A stretch of 17,920 bases of DNA from assembly GCA_028565635.1 (NCBI GenBank), contig JAOXYB010019206.1, forward strand, positions 1 to 17,920. The letters run 5' to 3'. The notes under the pieces are model-generated. The model was not told the origin of the DNA. It ran no database searches and was given only the letters and a program-made list of their open reading frames with translations. Positions 13,201-17,920 of this stretch are shown here, piece by piece; position 1 is the stretch's first letter, and every line of letters begins with the position of its first letter. The stretch comes from Phoronis ovalis. Its lineage: Eukaryota; Phoronida; Phoronidae. The position numbers and the translations under genes were made by a program.

Positions 13201-15374
13201 TGTAGATTTACTATGCTAGACATTGCTGCTGCCAGCAATGAAACAAAAATATATGTAGTTATATTTATTTATTTATGATAATAAATACGTTTTAAGAAAT
13301 GAGCAATTCAGTCTTAAAGTAATATATTACTATCTTCCTCAGAAATAAAGTGCAGTTAGTATTTCGCAGGAAGATAGTATTCTATTATCAAAATGTGAAC
13401 ACCGTGGTATTGTATGACACATGAAACTGATAATAAAATAAATTCATCAAAATGTGAACACTGGTTGGACTTTTGTCAACTGATTGCGCGGGTTTATTTA
13501 TGGAAAACCTTGTAATGATACTTTTACATTGAAATTGCAAGGCTCCATGAGTATATGGAAAATTATTAATGGTTTACCTGGCTTTCTATTTTATGTTAAG
13601 CATATTTTCAAGGATAGCCTTCTATTCATATAAATATGGTTCTCTCTATTCATAAGATTAAGTTTAAATGTGATATAACAATCATTCTCTACTTAACTAG
13701 GATAGTCCAGATCAAGGTGTCTTATACCTGATGCGAGGCGTATTGAATGTGTTAGACCAATACCAGTGGGACTTCATGAGCAGTGGCCGAATTGTCTTAT
13801 ACATTAACACGTTGAGTATGTTGTCTGCAGCTTGTCAAGAGGTTTATCCATACCATATTGATAAAGGTAAATAATTGTACATTCATACCATATTACAATT
13901 TATTGGTATTATCTGTTGAGATTACTTTTTGGATTTATAGGTTAGCATTAGAAATACTACAAGTGTATACACAATCATATTATTCTTGTTTTAACTTCCA
14001 TGCCTGTTTTTCACTAGACCTGTCTAGCACAACATTATATCTAGGTAGTGTATGAAGACTGATATTATTGTGGATATTGTATTTTATTTTGTTATCACCA
14101 CTTTGCCTCTTTAAAACCCTACACCAGTGGATATTAAATATACCTTAGCATTGTTTCAGTTCCAATAAAAAGCACTTTTCAACCTCCAATAGAGGTCGCT
14201 AAAACTGGAAAAAATGTCAAGTTGATGCTGATAGTATATTTAATTTTTTTCCCTTAATATCTTTGATCTTATTCATAAGTGGGTACTATTTACACAACTT
14301 AATTTATATTTCTTTTTAGTGGACTCTAATGATGCAATGTATGGTGGTGATCAAAAATTTATAAATGAAGTGAATGCAACAAGTGCTACCTTACTGGATA
14401 ATATACTTGGTCAGTTTAAAGAGATGGAACAAAATCCTGAGGTAATTAAAAAGTTGGGCTTGAGAAATTGTTTATGTTATATCTTTTGCAAGCCAAAACA
14501 TTTTGCTTGCCTTGTTTTGTCTGTAATTGTGCCTCCTTCTAAGAAAAACAGTAAAAGGATCCATTTGATAAAATTTACCTGCAAGTACTGAAAATTTGGA
14601 AGTAGAGGTTACACTGTTTAAAAGTAGCTGTATAATAACACAAGAATATGGCATACATAACAACCATAAGTGTTTAGTGTCAAGGTGATGGAAGCACCAC
14701 TGTATATGCATATTCAGGGGATGTATGTACCACCAGCACTTAATAATTTTTGCACTTGTAAAAGATACTTCCCTGAGTTTTAATGTAGTCATGCATCAGC
14801 TTGTTTTCATGTTGTGTTAAATCTAAATGTTGTAGGGCTTAAAAAAGCAGTCCACTTTAGCACTGGATCTCTTTGGTATTGTCCTGGCTCATGGTGATAT
14901 TAATCAACCAGCAATGTTTACTTTGGCAACAAACTTATGGAATCTGGTTCAGCGACATGGATATGGAGACACAAAATTGATGGTAAATTGGCACTTTGTA
15001 ACATGCATTATACTGTGAAAAGCAGTATTCTGACAAACATTCCAACATTAGTATCCATCAGTGATAGATTAGAAACTACCATTACACTACTCTATAATCT
15101 AAACAATGTTAACTCCCAGCATGTGGTATGGTACACTGTGTTACCTACATCAAATTTGTGAAACTGATGATCTGCCACTTCTAAAAATTGGAATTGTCAG
15201 AAAAAAGAATTAATGTATATTGTACATTGTAACCCTATGCTATGTTATTCTTTAAAATACATTTTTGTTTTGTAGGTCCGTGTACTAGAGGATGTGAAAA
15301 GGAAGGCTGCTGCAAGTGCGGGAAAAATGTATGCAGACTTAGCTTCAAAAATGTCACTTCAGTCGAGAGCTTAG
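1254..15374 (+). CDS. VPS35L: VPS35L, Retriever/Commander scaffold subunit (24 coding exons, complete)
   Basis: VPS35L is the long helical-solenoid subunit of Retriever (VPS35L-VPS26C-VPS29). Within Commander, Retriever recycles integrins and other cargo from endosomes to the cell surface, with sorting nexin 17 as adaptor. Coding exons: 1254-1270, 3690-3780, 4222-4410, 4845-4986, 5398-5471, 5960-6173, 6691-6913, 7631-7724, 7939-8016, 8297-8466, 8683-8794, 9119-9235, 9512-9565, 9934-10077, 10433-10518, 10986-11066, 11496-11658, 12030-12107, 12580-12694, 13040-13179, 13701-13866, 14320-14441, 14836-14982, 15276-15374. All introns are GT-AG. The exons join in frame to 971 residues; human VPS35L is about 963. 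Family hallmarks run along the whole length: [15 protein letters not shown] (exon 6), [19 protein letters not shown] (6-7), [19 protein letters not shown] (7), VRGIGDPL (8), [11 protein letters not shown] (11), [14 protein letters not shown] (14), [17 protein letters not shown] (17), [15 protein letters not shown] (18-19), [14 protein letters not shown] (22). There is no frameshift or premature stop. Identity is near certain; exon edges rest on splice consensus and alignment from memory with the human protein. Confidence 0.96.
1478..2006. mobile_element. Foldback MITE-like element, copy 1
   Basis: A long imperfect inverted repeat: arms at about 1478-1699 and 1797-2006 are reverse complements over most of their length (for example GGTTCATGA near 1485 and TCATGAACC near 1991; CTGATTATCCAACTTCAACT near 1648 and its complement near 1823). 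About 100 bases of unmatched loop lie between. The ends read TAGTCCTGG...CCAGGACTA, so each is flanked by TA, as expected for a TA target duplication of Tc1/mariner-type DNA transposons. There is no coding capacity, so it would be a non-autonomous element. It lies in intron 1 of VPS35L. Confidence 0.85.
2081..3484. mobile_element. Foldback MITE-like element, copy 2 (interrupted)
   Basis: The termini at 2081-2102 and 3464-3484 are near-perfect inverted repeats (TAGTCCCGATTTC at the left, GAAATCGGGACTA at the right), again with TA at each end. Inner arms at about 2990-3155 and 3258-3440 also pair (ATCCTTGTAT near 3004 and its complement near 3404; AATCACCATTTGGAA near 3135 and TTTCAAATGGTGATT near 3266). 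Arm motifs shared with copy 1, such as CACTTTCACTGT and GGAGTTTCAAATGGTGA, show that the two copies are diverged members of one family. The left arm is split by an unrelated insertion of about 850 bp. Confidence 0.8.
2152..2996. mobile_element. Insertion nested in the left arm of foldback copy 2
   Basis: The left arm of copy 2 can be followed to about 2150 and resumes at about 2997, so the sequence between them is foreign to it. The two ends of the insert carry similar sequence in the same orientation: TCATTCACC...TTTCACCAGCAATTTC at about 2150-2195 and TCATTCACG...ATTCACCAGCTAATTTC at about 2887-2935. ATCA flanks both junctions and may be a target duplication. The middle (2270-2450) is locally GC-richer and has an open frame on the minus strand (2256-2474) that I do not recognise. 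The type of element is unknown. Confidence 0.5.
4222..4410 (+). CDS. VPS35L: VPS35L exon 3: Ser/Pro/Lys-rich N-terminal segment with three DPLS motifs
   Basis: This exon encodes residues 37-99, a low-complexity, basic then Ser/Met-rich segment ahead of the helical solenoid. It contains Asp-Pro-Leu-Ser three times (residues 65-68, 75-78, 84-87), the middle one in GSDPLSMFA. The human protein has two at the same place (VDPLSS and TDPLSMF). An HPLK motif lies just before it in exon 2 (residues 30-33, with PL at 31-32). In the family this N-terminal extension is the belt that wraps the complex and contacts VPS29. The donor is GGTTAAA, weaker than the GTAAG-type donors of most neighbouring introns. 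Confidence 0.88.
13328..13461. repeat. Small inverted and direct repeat cluster in intron 20
   Basis: A perfect 12-bp inverted repeat (TACTATCTTCCT at 13328-13339 and AGGAAGATAGTA at 13368-13379) has a 28-base loop. It is followed by a perfect 16-bp direct repeat ATCAAAATGTGAACAC at 13387-13402 and 13446-13461. AT-rich AATAAATA stretches lie around it. It could be a remnant of a small transposon, but no outer ends or target duplication are clear. Confidence 0.5.
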
Positions 15375-15665
15375 ATCTTACATTACAAAATCCGAGCAAG
15401 TGATTCCATGATGATGGAGACACAATTTCAGTGAATGTAAATGGCACTTGATGTTGAGTCCATAGCTGGCAAAGAAACTGTCCGCTGCATGTTTGCAATA
15501 AATGTAGAGGCATTTATATATTGCGTAGAAACAAGCATCAGTATAATTAATTGTGAATTGATATTTTTTTATTATTTTTTTAAAAAGCGTTAAAAGACTT
15601 AAAAAGCATTAAAAAGTATCAAGTTTATTATAATATTAATAAATATAAAGTTCAAAGTGCAATAT
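15375..15665 (+). terminator. VPS35L: VPS35L 3' UTR and polyadenylation signals
   Basis: After the TAG at 15372-15374 there is a short AT-rich 3' UTR. The first canonical AATAAA is at 15497-15502, so cleavage near 15515-15530 would give a 3' UTR of about 150 bases. A second AATAAA at 15638-15643 offers an alternative end. Which is used cannot be told from the sequence. Confidence 0.65.
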
Positions 15666-16224
15666 GGAAAATTTATTCCTCTTTGTTTTGTATAAAATTC
15701 ATTTGAATTAAACATAGTAATTATTTAAGAAGTTACTGTTAGTCTTATTTAGATATTAAAATACACCTGTCTGTATGTCTTAAAAGTCAATCTTTTCACC
15801 TTCTGTTTCTGCATACCTAACCTAAACATAAAATATTTACCAAATACAGTACTACTTTTTAGAAAGCTAACAACACTGCCCCATTAGGTATTCACGATAC
15901 AGTCTTACAGACCACGAAAGCAGACGATGTTTTGGTAACACTCTGCGTGTAAACCAGCTCATAGCACTTATTTATGCTTTTATCGCTTTTTATTTTAATG
16001 AAAATATAACATCATGTGTGAACAGCACTGAAAACGTTTTCAAAGCTTTGTATGTTTTGAAAAAAATCGAGAATTACAAATTTTAGCGCGTGGCATTCTT
16101 TGAGTTCTTTGGACACGGAGATAGAAAACGTTTATCAGGTCCACGTACGCTAATGAAATCGTTGTGTGTTGAAACAATGTGACTGCATAAAACGCTATGT
16201 TTACGAAGATTCGGTAGTTTGGAT
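15666..16224. other. Intergenic region and probable SLC39A11 promoter
   Basis: About 0.6-0.8 kb separates the VPS35L polyadenylation signals from the SLC39A11 first exon. It is AT-rich with no gene that I recognise. The promoter and 5' UTR of SLC39A11 must lie in its right half or in the following 60 bases, but I see no clear TATA box or initiator at a fixed place. Confidence 0.5.
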
Positions 16225-16319
16225 ATGAAAAAATGGGAGTTGGTTTATACGATTGGGACTATTTTCAAAAAAAGTTGAAACTTTTATGTCCTCTAAAACT
16301 GTTGCGAGTTCTGTTTTGA
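16225..16319 (+). promoter_or_regulatory. Two overlapping upstream ORFs of SLC39A11
   Basis: Two ATGs precede the SLC39A11 frame. The first (16225) opens a 17-codon ORF ending with TGA at 16276-16278. The second (16233) opens a 28-codon ORF that ends at 16319, past the first in-frame SLC39A11 ATG at 16286, so it overlaps the main ORF. Both could repress translation if they are in the mRNA. A run of seven A at 16267-16273 lies where the 16233 frame and the SLC39A11 frame meet. Confidence 0.35.
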
Positions 16320-16453
16320 CCTGTTTAACGTTAATTTGTGCCAGCATGATAGAGGGTTATAATCCCGTGTTCCAAACGGTCTTAGGAACCCTATTTACTT
16401 GGGGTTTAACGGCTCTTGGAGCAGGATTGGTGTTTGTTTTTCACAGTGGAAAG
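16286..16453 (+). CDS. SLC39A11: SLC39A11 (ZIP11) zinc transporter, first coding exon (partial gene)
   Basis: ZIP11 is a zinc-importing membrane protein of the GufA subfamily of ZIP (SLC39) transporters. The exon encodes a segment matching the human N-terminus: PVFQTVLGTLFTWGLTALGA then GLVFVFHSGK, against SVFQALLGTFFTWGMTAAGA then ALVFVFSSGQ. It forms the extracellular tip and first membrane helix (about residues 26-52). It ends with AAG at 16453 followed by a GTATGC donor, in phase 0, where the vertebrate protein continues with R-x-LDGSLGF. Human translation starts at a Met matching the ATG at 16346. Here the frame is open upstream and has an earlier ATG at 16286, which adds 20 residues. 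I chose 16286 as the first in-frame ATG; 16346 is the more conserved alternative. The remaining exons lie beyond the window. Confidence 0.88.
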
Positions 16454-16538
16454 GTATGCAGCATTTAGACATATATTAAATAGCCGATTACTACGATTTC
16501 ATTTGCTTGAGTTGAGAGTTGCGTCTTGCCTTGTTCCC

Positions 16539-16597
16539 TTAGGCTTAGGCTTTAATAGGCCTTAGGCTTAGCCTTGGCTTAGGCCTTACGCCCTTAG
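16539..16597. repeat. TTAGGC-rich degenerate tandem patch
   Basis: TTAGGC occurs at 16539-16544, 16545-16550, 16562-16567 and 16579-16584, with variants TTAGCC and TTGGC between. The whole patch is built of TTAGG/CCTTA words, and because AGGCCT-like pieces are self-complementary it can fold on itself. TTAGGC is the nematode telomere unit, but four imperfect units inside an intron are too few and too degenerate to be called telomeric. Confidence 0.55.
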
Positions 16598-17171
16598 TAA
16601 CTGCCTTAGTCGACAAGAACTTGGGCGCGAAACCTTTCTGTTGTATTTTAAGTTGAACGAGTAGATTACCTGGTTTATCTGTCCCAGTAGTGGACAGATT
16701 CTGTTAACTAACTAGCTCTATGTTGTGTTATGAACTGTGCTTAAGACTTAAGTATGAGGTCTCATTTACTAGTTATTAATATTAGCCGGTATTAGAACTT
16801 GAGTTGGAAGCCTAGAACTATTGCCGACATCCATGTTCTTGCACTGAAGGTGGTCTGGCACTTCCACTGTTCAAGGGTGCTTGTCGTTTCCAGTGGTTCT
16901 TTTACACACTGTTTTTTCAAGGATGTGGAGAAACGAAGAGTGAGATTGTATCCAAACGTTGTGAATTTAGCCATAGATTGACTGTAAAAGTGACTGGAAG
17001 AGATTTAACAGTGGCTCTTTTGCTTAGTTTCAGCAGATGATTTTTTATATATTAACTTGATATTACAAGCTTTGATTCCTGAGACATCATATTTTGAATG
17101 TGGCCCATCTGGTTTATAAATAGGTCAGAAGCCAGGTATGGTAATGCGGGAGTCATTTGAAAGCTTAAGAC

Positions 17172-17330
17172 CTTGGGATAATGGGACAAGTAGCAGGGCT
17201 TAACACAATAATTGCCAACATGTAGCCCTAGCACATTAATGTTCGGGACTACAAGGTCCCGTTAATGGGACTCACACCGGGGATGTGCCCTGTTAAATTT
17301 TTACATGCGCCACTATTACCTGGGTGTCCA
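17172..17330. repeat. GGGAC hairpin/repeat region
   Basis: CGGGAC at 17244-17249 and GTCCCG at 17256-17261 form a perfect 6-bp stem with a 6-base loop, flanked by ATTAA and TTAAT. The word TAATGGGAC occurs both near 17178 and near 17263. The region is GC-richer than its surroundings and directly adjoins the LINE 3' end. It may be an older repeat or the target of the LINE insertion. No family was recognised. Confidence 0.35.
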
Positions 17331-17340
17331 ATAGTCAGGC

Positions 17341-17920
17341 TTTTATAATAATATAATGTTTATTTCAGACAGATATTCAAGATACGTAAATAAAATAAAT
17401 GATGTCCATACTAAACAAATATGAGAGAAATATACAGAAAAATAATATAGAAACATATATAAACACTACACTGCTACAGTAATTTATCAAAAATAAAAAC
17501 AGGAGACAATATAAATAATACAATTGTACAACTACAATACATCAGTATACTTTGTATCACCATAGACTCCAACAACTGGATTCAAAAAAGTTATTGCAGC
17601 ATGCATGAATAATAGATTGTCAGGATGAAATCCTGGACATGAAACCAGCAATCCTGTTTCTTAATATACATTCAAAGGTATTCACACTACTTGCTACACA
17701 CATATCACTAACTGATTCAAAACAAGTAAACTTGAGAAAATGTCTAAAAGTCCAATTAAAAGCCACTTTCATTTTGTGGAATTCACCATGGTTACTTACA
17801 TGATAATTGAACCATAAGTGACAACAATAAAAATCAGAAAAATAAGTCCTGAACAACAACATTTTCACCTCAGAGCAGTTACTAAATTTCTTTATCAGAA
17901 TATTAGATTTACTATATATA
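17341..17920 (-). mobile_element. 3' end of a LINE-type retrotransposon (antisense, truncated by the window)
   Basis: Read on the minus strand, this is a reverse-transcriptase C-terminus, a stop at 17620-17622, an AT-rich 3' UTR of about 280 bases and an AATAAA at 17359-17364 close to the apparent 3' end near 17341. The element lies antisense to SLC39A11 in its first intron. No poly(A) tail longer than a few A is seen. The upstream parts (endonuclease and reverse-transcriptase catalytic core) would lie beyond 17920, if they are present. Confidence 0.7.
17620..17919 (-). CDS. LINE reverse-transcriptase polyprotein, C-terminal fragment
   Basis: The frame is open from the window edge to the TGA, giving 99 visible residues. 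The start lies outside the window; the only in-window ATG near the beginning is internal. It shows the conserved tail of LINE ORF2 proteins: LIKKFSNCS, then LLFRTYFSDFYCCHLWFNY (the LFR-Y-x3-YCC-LW-Y signature), then KMKVAFNWTFRHFLKF (K-VA-N-FR-L) and a Ser-rich-to-C-IL-RN segment ending in FMSRISS. This domain follows the reverse-transcriptase thumb region in many jockey/CR1/L2-like elements. No stop or frameshift interrupts it, so the copy may be young. The clade cannot be fixed from this piece. Confidence 0.75.
   Translation of the reverse strand: MYSKSNILIKKFSNCSEVKMLLFRTYFSDFYCCHLWFNYHVSNHGEFHKMKVAFNWTFRHFLKFTCFESVSDMCVASSVNTFECILRNRIAGFMSRISS

Larger units (their letters stand above)
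3781..15275 (+). other. VPS35L: Introns 2-23 of VPS35L
   Basis: Most of these introns are between 200 and 720 bp; the longest is 6914-7630. All are AT-rich with GT-AG ends and short T-rich tracts before the acceptor. Intron phases in order (introns 1-23) are 2,0,0,1,0,1,2,0,0,2,0,0,0,0,2,2,0,0,1,0,1,0,0. Exon 13 is only 54 nt and exon 5 only 74 nt. I see no RNA gene, nested gene or transposon with recognisable ends in them, other than the small repeat cluster in intron 20 (13180-13700). Confidence 0.75.
16454..17340 (+). other. SLC39A11: Start of SLC39A11 intron 1
   Basis: This is non-coding sequence after the donor at 16454. It holds the TTAGGC-rich patch (16539-16597) and a GC-richer repeat-like region near 17140-17340, both listed separately. 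The open frames at 16799-16981 (+) and 16792-16974 (-) overlap on opposite strands, resemble no protein family I know and lack splice context. Confidence 0.55.

Noticed and set aside
14472-14792. 106-codon minus-strand open frame in intron 22
   Set aside because: It is the longest single uninterrupted frame in the window but lies wholly in an intron, has no recognisable motif, and has composition like the surrounding AT-rich intron.
16539-16597. Interstitial telomere
   Set aside because: Only four imperfect TTAGGC units in mixed arrangement; far too short and degenerate.
16792-16981. Overlapping 60-codon open frames on both strands in SLC39A11 intron 1
   Set aside because: They overlap on opposite strands, are short, and show no similarity to ZIP11 or to any other family I know.
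17243-17251. TCGGGACTA resembling the right end of the intron 1 foldback elements
   Set aside because: Only nine bases match, the adjoining arm sequence is absent and no partner end was found nearby; a chance match is more likely than a third copy.
1-17920. CRISPR array, prokaryotic operon or defence system, tRNA or rRNA genes
   Set aside because: The window is spliced animal DNA; I saw no regularly spaced repeats with unique spacers, no ribosome-binding-site-led operon, and no cloverleaf or rRNA sequence.

Overview
The window is nuclear DNA from an animal, most likely an invertebrate. It is AT-rich. Its main gene is split into many exons by GT-AG introns, mostly 200-700 bp, and it carries microsatellite, foldback-transposon and LINE sequence. 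The proteins are clearly metazoan, but nothing in the sequence lets me name the phylum or species.

Layout. 1-146 is a CA/TA microsatellite, and 147-1253 is upstream sequence with a probable promoter just before 1254. 1254-15374 (+) is a complete gene for VPS35L (C16orf62 in human), the VPS35-like scaffold of the Retriever part of the Commander endosomal recycling complex. I can follow it through 24 coding exons with a continuous frame (2,916 nt, 971 residues plus stop). Its large first intron consists mostly of transposon sequence: two diverged foldback (MITE-like) elements with TAGTCC ends, at 1478-2006 and 2081-3484. The second is interrupted by an unrelated insertion of about 850 bp. The remaining introns are short and featureless apart from a small repeat cluster in intron 20.

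After the VPS35L 3' UTR and about 0.8 kb of intergenic sequence, a second gene starts on the same strand: the first coding exon of SLC39A11 (ZIP11, a zinc transporter of the GufA group) at 16286-16453. The rest of that gene lies beyond the window. Its first intron holds a TTAGGC-rich patch, a GGGAC hairpin region and, at the right edge on the minus strand, the 3' end of a LINE-type retrotransposon that still encodes the C-terminus of the reverse-transcriptase polyprotein.

The two host genes work in different pathways (endosomal cargo recycling and zinc transport), and their adjacency need not be functional. I found no RNA genes, CRISPR array or prokaryotic-type system, and no previously undescribed system that I can support. 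The observations most worth a check are the foldback family nested in intron 1, the TISU/YY1-like start context with an adjacent E-box and AP-1 site at VPS35L, the triple Asp-Pro-Leu-Ser motif in its N-terminus, and the unclear start of SLC39A11.
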